From: Streptomyces sp. NRRL S-337
GTDB taxonomy: Bacteria > Actinomycetota > Actinomycetes > Streptomycetales > Streptomycetaceae
Direction of reading: 5' to 3'
DNA: 19,797 nt
Assembly: GCF_000720175.1 (NCBI RefSeq)
Contig: NZ_JOIX01000113.1
Location: 1-19,797, forward strand
Shown here: positions 7,389-14,791 of the stretch, one piece after another
Numbering within the stretch: position 1 is the first letter of the stretch
Layout of the letters: each line of letters opens with the position of its first letter
The notes under the pieces: model-generated
What the model saw: the letters and a program-made list of their open reading frames with translations, nothing else
What the model was told of the DNA's origin: nothing
Database searches by the model: none
Made by a program: the position numbers and the translations under genes

Positions 7389-8725
7389 TGAGGCTCACGA
7401 TTCTCGGCGGTGGCGGTTTCCGGGTGCCGCTGGTCTACCGCGCGCTCCTGGCCGACCCGGCGGACTCCGTCTCCGAGGTGGTGCTGCACGACACCGACAG
7501 CCGGCGGGTGGCGGTCATCGCGGAGGTGTTGACGCGGCTGGCCCAGGGGCATCCGGCACCGGTGCCGGTCCGGGTCGCGCAGAGCCTGGACGAGGCGCTG
7601 GCCGGGGCGGACTTCGTGTTCTCGGCGATCCGGGTGGGCGGCACGGCCGGCCGGATACGCGACGAACGGATCCCGCTGGCCGAGGGCGTACTGGGCCAGG
7701 AGACGGTGGGCGCGGGCGGGGTCCTGTACGGCCTGCGGACGATCCCGGTGGCGCTGCACATCGCCGAGCGGGTAGCCCAGCTCGCGCCGGCGGCCTGGGT
7801 CATCAACTTCACCAACCCCGCGGGCATGGTGACCGAGGCGATGTCCCAGGTGCTCGGCGACCGCGTCATCGGGATCTGCGACTCCCCGGTCGGGCTGGTG
7901 CGCCGGGCCGCGCGGGCGGCGGGGCTGGGCCCGGCGGCCTTCGAGAGCGGCCGGGTCGGCTACGACTACGTCGGCCTCAACCACCTCGGCTGGCTGCGGT
8001 CGTTGACGTTCGAGGGCGCCGAACTGCTGCCGCGTCTGCTGGGCGACGACTCCGCGCTGGCCTCCTTCGAGGAGGGCCGGCTGTTCGGCGCGGAGTGGCT
8101 GCAGACCCTGGGCGCGCTCCCGAACGAGTACCTGCACTACTACTACTTCCGCCGCGAGACCCTCGACTCCCTCCGGGACACCCGGGAGACCCGCGGCGAG
8201 TTCCTCGACCAGCAGCAGGGCGGCTTCTTCGAGCGGGCCGCGGCGGCCGGCGGCCCGGACGCGGTGTACGCCCTGTGGGAGCGGACCCGGCTGGAGCGCG
8301 AGGAGACGTACATGGCGCACAGCCGGGAGGCCACCGGCGGCTGGCAGCGCGACAGCCACGACCTGGAGGGCGGCGGCTACGACCGGGTGGCGCTGGCGCT
8401 GATGCACGCCATCGTGCGCAACAGCGGCACCCGGCTGATCCTGAACGTCCGCAACGGCACGACGGTGCCGCAACTGGCGCCGGACGCGATCGTGGAGACG
8501 GTGTGCGAGGTGACCGCGCACGGCGCCCGGCCGCTGCCCTGCGCCCCGCTGCGCGAGGACCAGTTGGGGCTGATGCTCCAGGTCAAGGCGGTCGAACGGG
8601 CAGCGGTGGTGGCCGCCACCCGCAAGGACCGCGGCGCGGCCCTGCGCGCCCTGGCGCTGCACCCCCTGGTGGACTCCCCCGCGGTGGCCGCCCGCATCCT
8701 GGAACGGGCGGCCAATAAGGACTGA
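7388..8725 (+). CDS. GH4 family glycosidase (6-phospho-beta-glucosidase-like)
   Basis: A 445-residue NAD+- and metal-dependent glycosidase of GH4, a family that cleaves by transient oxidation at C3 and elimination, not by classical hydrolysis. The N-terminal Rossmann loop is LGGGGFRVPLV (6-16). The conserved INFTNPAG is at 139-146, the metal-ligand cysteine is C164 in GICDSP and the histidine H199 in GLNHLGW. Length is normal. Databases usually call such proteins 6-phospho-beta-glucosidases, but I see no PTS components nearby, so a phosphorylated substrate could come from the divergent PfkB kinase or the substrate may be unphosphorylated. No ribosome-binding site precedes the ATG; it may be leaderless. 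Confidence 0.92.
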   Translation: MRLTILGGGGFRVPLVYRALLADPADSVSEVVLHDTDSRRVAVIAEVLTRLAQGHPAPVPVRVAQSLDEALAGADFVFSAIRVGGTAGRIRDERIPLAEGVLGQETVGAGGVLYGLRTIPVALHIAERVAQLAPAAWVINFTNPAGMVTEAMSQVLGDRVIGICDSPVGLVRRAARAAGLGPAAFESGRVGYDYVGLNHLGWLRSLTFEGAELLPRLLGDDSALASFEEGRLFGAEWLQTLGALPNEYLHYYYFRRETLDSLRDTRETRGEFLDQQQGGFFERAAAAGGPDAVYALWERTRLEREETYMAHSREATGGWQRDSHDLEGGGYDRVALALMHAIVRNSGTRLILNVRNGTTVPQLAPDAIVETVCEVTAHGARPLPCAPLREDQLGLMLQVKAVERAAVVAATRKDRGAALRALALHPLVDSPAVAARILERAANKD

Positions 8726-8780
8726 GGCGCCGCCCCGGACTCCCCCCACCGGCCTTCCACACACCGGCCTGGCCGCGCGA

Positions 8781-8888
8781 GAACGCCCTGCGGAGGCTGA
8801 ACGCCCTCCAGAGGCCGCATGCCCTCGGGAGGAGGAACGCCCTCCGGAGGCTGGACGCCCTCCGCACGCGGAATACCCCTCGCCCGCG
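8781..8888 (+). repeat. 18-bp imperfect tandem repeat, five to six units
   Basis: Units begin exactly every 18 bases: 8781, 8799, 8817, 8835, 8853 and a degenerate one at 8871. The consensus is close to GAACGCCCTCCGGAGGCT, and each good unit holds a CCTCCGGAGG-type palindrome. Units 1, 2 and 4 are nearly identical; 3, 5 and 6 have drifted. The period is a multiple of three, but the array is out of frame with the GH4 gene and beyond its stop. Confidence 0.75.
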
Positions 8889-8891
8889 CCG

Positions 8892-8950
8892 CGTTGTGGC
8901 CCCGCAGGGGGCCCGCGTATCCCCTACGGGATCTGTTCGACCGCCCCCTA
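8892..8950 (+). repeat. 3'-end repeat element, copy 2
   Basis: About 88% identical, in inverted orientation, to the element next to the left IS (91-149). It lies in sense orientation 166 bp past the GH4 stop. The GGCCCC-GCAG-GGGGCC hairpin is retained despite loop changes, followed by TCCCCTACGGGA and a GTTCGACCGCCCCCTA tail. Confidence 0.75.
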
Positions 8951-8981
8951 CGGGACCGCGTACGGGACCGCGCCCGTAGGG
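8946..8981. terminator. Bidirectional terminator-like inverted repeat
   Basis: CCCTACGGG (8946-8954) and CCCGTAGGG (8973-8981) are perfect 9-bp arms around an 18-base spacer that itself contains ACCGCG twice. It could end transcripts of both the GH4 gene and the opposing MBL gene. No U-tract is present. Confidence 0.5.
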
Positions 8982-9040
8982 ACCCGCGTCCCAGTCACCG
9001 CCGGGGCCTCTCCGGCCCGGCCCGGCCCCGCCCCCGTCCC

Positions 9041-9670
9041 TCAGTGCCCCCGCTTGACCCACTCGTCCAGGTGCGGCGCCTCGTCCCCGATCGTCGTGGG
9101 GTCGCCGTGCCCGGTGCGTACCGCCGTCTCCGGTGGCAGGATCAGCAGCCGGTCCCGGATCGAGGCGACGATCGTCGGGAAGTCCGAGAAGGACCGGCCG
9201 GTGGCGCCGGGGCCGCCCTGGAAGAGGGTGTCGCCGGTGAAGACGGTGCCCAGGTCGGGGGCGTACAGGCAGACCGCGCCGGGGGCGTGACCGGGGGTGT
9301 GCAGCACGGTCAGGTCCGTACCGGCGATGGTCAGGACCTGGCCGTCGGCCAGGTCCGCGTCCGGGACCGTGCCGGGGTGGGTCATCTTCCACAGCGGCAG
9401 ATCGGCCGGGTGCAGATGGATCCGGGCGCCGGTGCGGGCGGCCAGCGCCGGGGCGGCGTCGATGTGGTCGTTGTGCGCGTGGGTGCAGATGATCGCCCGC
9501 AGCGTCCGGCCGGCCAGCGCCTCGAAGATGGCGTCGGCGTCGTGCGCGGCGTCGATGACGATCGCCTCGTCGTCGTTCCCGACGATCCACACGTTGTTGT
9601 CGACGTCCCAGGTGCCGCCGTCGAGCGAGAATGTCCCCGAGGTGACGAGGTGGTCGATCCGCGCCGCCAT
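9041..9670 (-). CDS. MBL-fold hydrolase, predicted S-formylmycothiol hydrolase partner of MscR
   Basis: A 209-residue glyoxalase-II-like metallo-beta-lactamase-fold protein with a complete binuclear zinc site: HAHNDH (H64, H66, D68, H69), H128 in HTPGHAPG, D147 in FTGDTLF and H188 in TGHGD. It is probably a cytosolic thioester hydrolase. Its ATG overlaps the mscR stop by one base (TGATG), so translation is coupled. Actinobacteria often pair mscR with such an MBL gene (Rv2259-Rv2260 in Mycobacterium tuberculosis), so hydrolysis of the S-formylmycothiol made by MscR is a reasonable role, though not proven by sequence. Its C terminus ends just before a GC-rich hairpin at 9000-9021. Confidence 0.88.
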   Translation of the reverse strand: MAARIDHLVTSGTFSLDGGTWDVDNNVWIVGNDDEAIVIDAAHDADAIFEALAGRTLRAIICTHAHNDHIDAAPALAARTGARIHLHPADLPLWKMTHPGTVPDADLADGQVLTIAGTDLTVLHTPGHAPGAVCLYAPDLGTVFTGDTLFQGGPGATGRSFSDFPTIVASIRDRLLILPPETAVRTGHGDPTTIGDEAPHLDEWVKRGH

Positions 9671-10755
9671 CAGAGCGTCACCACCGAACGCAGCACGTCG
9701 CCCGCGTGCATCCGGTCGAAGGCCCGCTCGACGTCGTCGATGCCGATGGTTTCGGTGACGAACGTGGAGAGGTCGATCCGGCCCTGCTGGTGCAGGTCGA
9801 TCAGCATCGGGAAGTCGCGGGACGGCAGGCAGTCGCCGTACCAGGAGGACTTGAGCGCGCCGCCGCGGCCGAACACGTCCAGCAGGGGCAGTTCCAGGGT
9901 CATGTCCGGGGTGGGCACGCCCACCAGGACGACCGTGCCGGCCAGATCGCGGGCGTAGAAGGCCTGTTTGTACGTCTCGGGGCGGCCGACCGCCTCGATG
10001 ACGACGTCCGCGCCGAACCCGCCGGTCAGTTCGCGGATCGCCTCGACGGGGTCGGTGGTACGGGAGTTGACGGTGTGGGTGGCGCCCATGGTGCGCGCGA
10101 GGTCCAGCTTGCGGTCGTCGATGTCGACGGCGATGATCCGGGCCGCGCCGGCCAGCCGGGCGCCGGCCACGGCCGCGTCGCCGACCCCGCCGCAGCCGAT
10201 GACCGCGACCGAGTCGCCGCGGGTGACCCCGCCGGTGTTGATCGCGGCGCCGATGCCGGCCATCACCCCGCAGCCCAGCAGGCCGGCCACCGCGGGCGAC
10301 ACCTCCGGGTCGACCTTGGTGCACTGCCCCGCGGCGACCAGCGTCTTGTCGGCGAAGGCCCCGATGCCCAGCGCCGGCGTCAGCTCCGTGCCGTCCTTCA
10401 GCGTCATCCTCTGGCGGGCGTTGTGGGTGTCGAAACAGTATTGGGGGCGGCCGCGCAGACAGGCCCGGCACTGGCCGCACACCGCACGCCAGTTGAGGAT
10501 GACGAAGTCCCCCGGCGCGACGTCGGTGACCCCGGCGCCGACCGACTCCACGACCCCGGAGGCCTCGTGGCCGAGCAGGAACGGGAACTCGTCGTTGATG
10601 CCGCCCTGCTTGTAGTGCAGATCGGTGTGGCACACCCCGCACGCCTGGACCTTCACCACGGCCTCGCCGGGACCCGGGTCCGGCACCAGGATCGTCTCCA
10701 GCCGTACCGGTTCGTTCTTCCCCGGCGCGATCACGCCGCGCACTTCCTGTGCCAT
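9670..10755 (-). CDS. mscR: S-(hydroxymethyl)mycothiol dehydrogenase / S-nitrosomycothiol reductase
   Basis: A 361-residue zinc-dependent class III alcohol dehydrogenase using mycothiol. It oxidises the formaldehyde-mycothiol adduct with NAD+ and can reduce S-nitrosomycothiol, protecting against formaldehyde and nitric oxide. The catalytic zinc region is ACGVCHTD (C39) with H63/E64 in GHEASG; the structural zinc cysteines are C93, C96, C99 and C107 in CGQCRAC and PQYC. The NAD loop GCGGVGDA follows at about residue 190. The ATG at 10755 has AAAGGGG 8 bases upstream; an ATG at 10773 in the same frame lacks this. It is followed, with a one-base overlap, by an MBL hydrolase. Its presence implies mycothiol metabolism. 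Confidence 0.93.
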   Translation of the reverse strand: MAQEVRGVIAPGKNEPVRLETILVPDPGPGEAVVKVQACGVCHTDLHYKQGGINDEFPFLLGHEASGVVESVGAGVTDVAPGDFVILNWRAVCGQCRACLRGRPQYCFDTHNARQRMTLKDGTELTPALGIGAFADKTLVAAGQCTKVDPEVSPAVAGLLGCGVMAGIGAAINTGGVTRGDSVAVIGCGGVGDAAVAGARLAGAARIIAVDIDDRKLDLARTMGATHTVNSRTTDPVEAIRELTGGFGADVVIEAVGRPETYKQAFYARDLAGTVVLVGVPTPDMTLELPLLDVFGRGGALKSSWYGDCLPSRDFPMLIDLHQQGRIDLSTFVTETIGIDDVERAFDRMHAGDVLRSVVTL

Positions 10756-10894
10756 CGGAACAGCCCCTTTCAAAGATCACTACGGGACCACTGTGGCGCA
10801 CTGCCACTGAGCCGTGCCTCACCGTACGCGTGCCGGGCGACCGCGCACAGGACCACGGCCGGGTTCATGATCCCCGGCGCGCGGCGACCGCGTC

Positions 10895-10917
10895 CGGCCG
10901 GTGTCCGTCACCGGCCG
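10895..10917 (-). terminator. Terminator hairpin of the glucarate-dehydratase-like gene
   Basis: CGGCCGGTG (10895-10903) and CACCGGCCG (10909-10917) form a perfect 9-bp stem with a 5-base loop, three bases past the minus-strand stop at 10921. It separates this gene from mscR, which then needs its own promoter in 10756-10894. I see no clear promoter box there. Confidence 0.7.
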
Positions 10918-10920
10918 CGG

Positions 10921-12228
10921 TCACCAGCGCGGGACGGCCGGGACGGTCCAGTCCGGGTCCGCGTGGCGCATCGCGGCGGCGTCGTCGCGGTCGCGCAGGC
11001 CCCCGTCGTCGGCCAGCCAGCGGTGGTGCAGCGCGGCGAGCCGGTCCCGGTCGAGGGTGACGCCGAGGCCGGGGGCGTCGCCGACGGCCACCCTGCCGTC
11101 GCGGATCGCGATCCGCTCGGTGAGGACGTCCTCGGTCTGCCAGGGGTAGTGGGTGTCGCAGGCGTGGTGGAGGTCCGGCACGGTCGCCGCCACCTGGGTC
11201 ATCGCGGCCAGGCTGATGCCGAGGTGGGTGTTGGAGTGCATGGACAGGCCGACGCCGAAGGTGCGGCAGACGGCGGCGAGTTCGCGGGTGGCGCGCAGCC
11301 CGCCCCAGTAGTGGTGGTCGCAGAGCACCACCTGGACGGCGCGGCGGCGGAACGCCTCGGCGATCTCGTCGAAGGTCGTCACGCACATGTTGGTGGCCAG
11401 CGGCAGGCGGGTGCCGGCCGCCACCTCCGCCATCCGCGCGGTCCCGCCGGCCGGGTCCTCCAGGTACTCCAGCACGTCCGCCAGCTCGTCCGCGACCTTC
11501 AGTGAAGTGGCCACGCTCCAGGCGCCGTTGGGGTCGAGCCGCAGTGGCCGCCCGGGGAACGCGGCGGCCAGCGCGCGGATCGCGGCGATCTCCTGCGCGG
11601 GCTCGAAGACGCCGCCCTTGAGCTTGAAGGACGTGAAGCCGTAGGTGTCGGCGAAGCGGTGGGCCTGGGCCACCACCCCGGCCGGGTCGAGCGCCGCGCC
11701 CCAGTCGTCCCGTTCGCCGCGGCCGCCGGGGTGTTCGGCCCACCGGTAGAAGAGGTACGCGCCGTACTCCACACTGCCCCGGACCCTGCCGCCGAGCAGG
11801 GCGTGGACCGGCAGTCCGGTGGCCTTTCCCCAGGCGTCGAGGCAGGCGACCTCGAAGCCGGAGAGGACCGACAGTCGTAGCTTTTCGGCGGTCCGGACGC
11901 CGCGCAGCCCGCCGGCGTGCACCGCCCCCGCGTCGGTGGCGGCAGGTGAGTCCCCGCACACCTCGGCGGCGAGCGCGGGCAGCCCGTTCAGATCCGTGAC
12001 CCGTCGGCCGATCAGCGCCGCGGCCAGCGGCCGGGCCAGGTCCAGATAGCCGGTGTCCCCGTAGGTCTCGCCGAGTCCGGTGGCCCCCTCCTCGGTGACC
12101 AGCTCGATGATCAGCCGCGGGGTGTACGGCTGGTGTACGCCCTGGGTGTTGAGCAGCGGCGGGTCGGCCACCAGGACCGGGGTGAGCCGGACCTCGGCGA
12201 TGGCGAGGGGATGCGGGGCGTCGGTCAT
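10921..12228 (-). CDS. Glucarate-dehydratase-like enolase-superfamily enzyme
   Basis: A 435-residue member of the mandelate racemase/enolase superfamily, closest by eye to D-glucarate dehydratase. Such enzymes dehydrate acid sugars to 2-keto-3-deoxy-glucarate. Visible features: the N-terminal capping domain; the KxK base motif FKLKG (K202, K204); magnesium ligands D232 in LDPNGAWS, E257 in LEDPAGG and N280 in ATNMCV; and the general base H331 in SMHSNTH with D304 in DHHYW. Spacing agrees with E. coli GlucD. The ATG at 12228 has AGGAG 6 bases upstream. It is a lone gene: no transporter, KDG aldolase or regulator is adjacent, so the true sugar acid is uncertain. Confidence 0.85.
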   Translation of the reverse strand: MTDAPHPLAIAEVRLTPVLVADPPLLNTQGVHQPYTPRLIIELVTEEGATGLGETYGDTGYLDLARPLAAALIGRRVTDLNGLPALAAEVCGDSPAATDAGAVHAGGLRGVRTAEKLRLSVLSGFEVACLDAWGKATGLPVHALLGGRVRGSVEYGAYLFYRWAEHPGGRGERDDWGAALDPAGVVAQAHRFADTYGFTSFKLKGGVFEPAQEIAAIRALAAAFPGRPLRLDPNGAWSVATSLKVADELADVLEYLEDPAGGTARMAEVAAGTRLPLATNMCVTTFDEIAEAFRRRAVQVVLCDHHYWGGLRATRELAAVCRTFGVGLSMHSNTHLGISLAAMTQVAATVPDLHHACDTHYPWQTEDVLTERIAIRDGRVAVGDAPGLGVTLDRDRLAALHHRWLADDGGLRDRDDAAAMRHADPDWTVPAVPRW

Positions 12229-12322
12229 CCGGGGCTCCTACGGGGTACGACCGGCCCGCGGCCGGATCGGTGGCACGGTCGGTGACGGGGCCGGTGGCAT
12301 GGTCGACAGCGACACTCCATTC

Positions 12323-12360
12323 ATGCATACAAACAGCGTCCATGCATGCAGGTGGACGCT
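12323..12360. promoter_or_regulatory. Complex palindromic operator candidate
   Basis: ATGCAT occurs at 12323-12328 and 12342-12347 with 13 bases between. Overlapping it, AGCGTCC (12335-12341) and GGACGCT (12354-12360) form a perfect inverted repeat centred on the second ATGCAT region. The region is about 95 bp upstream of the glucarate-dehydratase-like ATG and 150 bp upstream of the acid phosphatase ATG. Its AT content is unusual for this DNA, so it is probably a regulator-binding site. Confidence 0.5.
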
Positions 12361-12448
12361 ATGGAGCCCCCTCCGGACCGTCAAGGCCTCACCTCTTGCG
12401 GGAACTTCTCGCCAAGGGTTGAATCTGCGCGCGTAGACCAAGGAATGA

Positions 12449-12466
12449 GGGGCCGTCAGCCGCCCC
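12449..12466 (+). other. Leader hairpin upstream of the acid phosphatase
   Basis: GGGGC (12449-12453) and GCCCC (12462-12466) form a 5-bp stem with an 8-base loop about 45 bases before the phosphatase ATG. It is short and may be accidental. The interval 12361-12510 otherwise shows no gene and no recognisable PhoP-type box. Confidence 0.25.
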
Positions 12467-12510
12467 ACGTCCTGGGACCCACCCCCCATTTTCTCCAAGA
12501 GGAGCCGCGC

Positions 12511-13341
12511 ATGCCCCGTCCCGACCGCTTCCGTTCCGGTCGCCTCCGCCCCGCCCTGTCGCGCCGCGCCCGCCTCGGTGCCGCGACGGTCGCCGCCCTC
12601 GTCGCCGGCACCGCCGTCTTCGGCATCGGTCAGGCCACCGCCGAGCACTCCGTCCCGCGGACCGACAAGGAGATCCCCAACCTCACGCAGGTCCAGGACA
12701 AGATCAAGGCGTACTACGGCGACACGGTCACGGCCGACGGCGAGCACTACGCCTCCCCGCACAGCAACTACGCCCGCCAGGTCCGCGGCATCGAGGCCAA
12801 GGCCCGCACCTACCTGGACAAGGCGCTCGCCCGCCAGGCCCGGGCAGGCAAGAAGACCAGGCCCGCCATCGTCCTCGACATGGACGACACCACCCTGCTC
12901 ACGTACAACTACGAGCTCCAGGTCGGCTTCGCCTTCACCCCGCAGAGCCAGGACAAGTACCTGGAGCACACCGACATGGACCCGGTCTTCGGCATGAACC
13001 GGCTCGTCAACCACGCCCGCGACAAGGGCGCCGAGATCTTCTTCATCACCGGCCGCAAGGAGGCCCAGCGCGACTGGAGCGTGCGCAACCTGAAGAACGT
13101 GGGCTACGGCGTCCCGCTGGACCGGACGCACGTCTACCTGAAGGACAAGGAGCACCCGCCGGCCTACCTGACCTGCGGCAGCACCTGCACGACCGTCGAG
13201 TACAAGTCGGGGACCCGCAAGCACATCGAGTCCCTGGGCTACGACATCGTCGCCAACTTCGGCGACCAGTACAGCGACCTGGAGGGCGGCTACGCCCACC
13301 GGACGTTCAAGATGCCGAACCCGATGTACTACCTGCCGTAA
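12511..13341 (+). CDS. Secreted HAD-family acid phosphatase (class III/B type)
   Basis: A 276-residue exported phosphomonoesterase. The signal peptide has the basic stretch SRRARL at 17-22, a hydrophobic core AATVAALVAGTAVFGIG and a probable cleavage after QATA (residue 44); the twin arginine makes Tat export possible. HAD motif I is VLDMDDTT (D123 nucleophile, D125 acid/base), motif II is FFITGRKE (T180) and motif IV is ANFGDQYSDL (D252, D256). C222 and C226 could form a disulfide outside the cell. The ATG at 12511 has AAGAGGAG about 6 bases upstream. It likely releases phosphate from organic phosphates at the surface. It faces the rnz gene across a shared hairpin. Confidence 0.92.
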   Translation: MPRPDRFRSGRLRPALSRRARLGAATVAALVAGTAVFGIGQATAEHSVPRTDKEIPNLTQVQDKIKAYYGDTVTADGEHYASPHSNYARQVRGIEAKARTYLDKALARQARAGKKTRPAIVLDMDDTTLLTYNYELQVGFAFTPQSQDKYLEHTDMDPVFGMNRLVNHARDKGAEIFFITGRKEAQRDWSVRNLKNVGYGVPLDRTHVYLKDKEHPPAYLTCGSTCTTVEYKSGTRKHIESLGYDIVANFGDQYSDLEGGYAHRTFKMPNPMYYLP

Positions 13342-13358
13342 CGGCAGGCCGGGGCCTC

Positions 13359-13392
13359 GTGCCCGTGCTCAGCGTCGCTTGGGCACGGGCAC
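13359..13392. terminator. Shared bidirectional terminator overlapping the rnz 3' end
   Basis: GTGCCCGTGC (13359-13368) and GCACGGGCAC (13383-13392) are perfect 10-bp arms with a 14-base loop. The right arm and the loop encode the last residues of RNase Z (RVPVPKRR), whose stop is at 13369-13371. The left arm is in the 28-bp gap after the phosphatase stop. Confidence 0.7.
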
Positions 13393-14274
13393 GCGCATGA
13401 GGTCCCTGGCGATCGTCAGCTCACCGCCGTACCCCGCCGCACGGGCCTGCCGAGCGAACTCCGCGGGGTCGTCGTAACGCTGCGAGAAGTGCGTCAGCAC
13501 CAGATGCCGCACCCCGGCCCGCACCGCCACCGCGCCGGCCTGCCCTGCCGTCAAGTGCCCGTGATCGGCGGCGAGTTGGGCATCATCGTCCAGGAAGGTG
13601 GACTCGATGACGAGCATGTCCACACCCTGCGCGAGCGCCTCGACGCCCTCGCACATCCGGGTGTCCATCACGAACGCGAACCGCTGGCCGGGGCGGTGCT
13701 CGCTCACCTCGTCGAGGGTGACGCCGTTCAGCTCCCCCTCCCGCGCCAGGCGCCCGACGTCCGGCCCGGTGATGCCGTGCTCCGCCAGCCGCTCCGGCAG
13801 CATCCGGCGCGCGTCCGGCTCCACGAGCCGGTAGCCGTACGACTCGACCGGGTGCGACAGCCGGCGCGCCTGAAGGGTGTACGAGGCGCAGCGGTCCAGC
13901 TCCCCGTCGGCCGCGACCGGCCGCTCGACCAGCCGGACGGTCTCGCGGTAGGCGGTCGCGTAGCGCAGCCGCTCGAAGAAGTGCTGGCCGCTGGCCGGGA
14001 AGTGGGCGGTGACCGGGTGGGGCACCCGGTCGAGGTTGATCCGCTGGATCACCCCGGCGAGCCCGAGCGAGTGGTCGCCGTGGAAGTGGGTGATGCAGAT
14101 CCGGTTGAGGTCGTGGGCCGCGACCCCGGCGCGCAGCATCTGGCGCTGTGTCCCCTCGCCGGGGTCGAAGAGCAGCCCCTGGCCGTCCCACCGCAGCAGA
14201 TAGCCGTTGTGGTTGCGGTGCCGGGTGGGGACCTGGCTGGCGGTGCCGAGGACGACCAGTTCACGTACGGACAT
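13369..14274 (-). CDS. rnz: Ribonuclease Z (tRNA 3'-processing endonuclease)
   Basis: A 301-residue MBL-fold endonuclease that cleaves pre-tRNA 3' of the discriminator base to allow CCA addition. The ligand set is complete: HFHGDH (H63, H65, D67, H68), a further H in [11 protein letters not shown] in VMDTRMCEG and H in VLTHFSQRY. The [10 protein letters not shown] segment and the [10 protein letters not shown] region (36-45) are RNase Z hallmarks. Length is that of the short bacterial form. The ATG at 14274 is 6 bp after the HIT gene stop; its Shine-Dalgarno is poor, so it is probably coupled to HIT translation. The C terminus is very basic. Confidence 0.93.
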   Translation of the reverse strand: MSVRELVVLGTASQVPTRHRNHNGYLLRWDGQGLLFDPGEGTQRQMLRAGVAAHDLNRICITHFHGDHSLGLAGVIQRINLDRVPHPVTAHFPASGQHFFERLRYATAYRETVRLVERPVAADGELDRCASYTLQARRLSHPVESYGYRLVEPDARRMLPERLAEHGITGPDVGRLAREGELNGVTLDEVSEHRPGQRFAFVMDTRMCEGVEALAQGVDMLVIESTFLDDDAQLAADHGHLTAGQAGAVAVRAGVRHLVLTHFSQRYDDPAEFARQARAAGYGGELTIARDLMRVPVPKRR

Positions 14275-14280
14275 GGCTGG

Positions 14281-14661
14281 TTACCCGGGGGGCCACTGGA
14301 GGCCGCGGCCGCCCAGGACGTGCAGATGGGCGTGGAAGACGGTCTGGCCCGCGCCGGAGCCGGTGTTGAAGACCACCCGGTAGCCGGTGTCCTCGACCCC
14401 GTCCCCGGCGGCGACCTCCCGGGCCTCGCGCAGTATGTCGGCGACGACCTGCGGTTCGGCGGCGGCGAGGGCCGCGGCGTCCGGGTGGTGCACCTTGGGG
14501 ATGATCAGGACGTGCGTCGGGGCCTGGGGGTTGATGTCGCGGAACGCGACGGTGGTCTTGGTCTCGCGGACGATGGTCGCCGGCACCTCCCCGGCCACGA
14601 TCTTGCAGAACAGGCAATCGGCCTGCGGTTCTCCCGCCACCGTTGGCTCCTCCCAGCTCAT
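14281..14661 (-). CDS. HIT family nucleotide-binding protein (HINT-like)
   Basis: A 126-residue histidine-triad hydrolase/transferase, probably an AMP-lysine or AMP-amino-acid phosphoramidase. The triad is FHAHLHV (H110, H112, H114; H112 nucleophile). The zinc-binding CLFC (C16, C19) found in actinobacterial and HINT relatives is present, and IIPKVHHPD precedes the triad. AGG lies immediately before the ATG at 14661, closer than normal, so efficiency may be low or the true start slightly different. It is the first gene of a HIT-rnz pair and diverges from osmC across 130 bp. Confidence 0.92.
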   Translation of the reverse strand: MSWEEPTVAGEPQADCLFCKIVAGEVPATIVRETKTTVAFRDINPQAPTHVLIIPKVHHPDAAALAAAEPQVVADILREAREVAAGDGVEDTGYRVVFNTGSGAGQTVFHAHLHVLGGRGLQWPPG

Positions 14662-14716
14662 CCCTCGTACGCACGGTGCGCACGGCCTCGGATGCTACCG
14701 GGCGAGCCGTGTGGGG

Positions 14717-14729
14717 CGTCGCAGCGACG
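14717..14729. promoter_or_regulatory. Palindrome in the HIT-osmC divergent promoter region
   Basis: CGTCGC-A-GCGACG is a perfect 13-bp palindrome located 55 to 75 bp from both divergent start codons. It could be an operator, for example for a peroxide-sensing repressor of osmC, but no such regulator gene is nearby. Confidence 0.35.
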
Positions 14730-14791
14730 GGGGGACCGGGATCACTAAGCTGGCCTTGATCGCTTTCGCCCACAACCGGGAGTTATGCACC

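Larger units (their letters stand above)
8726..9040. other. Convergent gene-free interval (315 bp) with tandem and hairpin repeats
   Basis: The interval lies between the 3' ends of the GH4 gene (plus) and the MBL gene (minus). It holds the 18-bp tandem array (8781-8888), repeat copy 2 (8892-8950), a long inverted repeat (8946-8981) and a weaker GCCGGG/CCCGGC hairpin (9000-9021) near the MBL stop. Long open frames cross it on both strands, but they have no family resemblance and overlap the repeats, so I regard it as non-coding. Confidence 0.7.

Noticed and set aside
7322..8764. Minus-strand open frame continuing upstream of the PfkB kinase, antisense to the GH4 gene
   Set aside because: The upstream part is a shadow of GH4; the kinase has a good GTG start with ribosome-binding site at 7321.
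8781..8888. Possible CRISPR array
   Set aside because: Units are contiguous 18-mers without spacers, and no cas gene is present.
8583..9590. Long minus-strand frame spanning the tandem repeat array
   Set aside because: It overlaps real MBL codons in another frame, and its repeat-derived stretch has no family resemblance; the array is better read as non-coding.
10756..10894. SigR-type (GGAAT-N18-GTT) promoter upstream of mscR
   Set aside because: I looked because mscR answers thiol stress, but no matching pair of boxes is present.
12361..12510. PhoP box upstream of the acid phosphatase
   Set aside because: No direct GTTCACC-like repeats are present; a GGGAAC...GGTT pattern near 12410-12423 is too weak and badly spaced to call.
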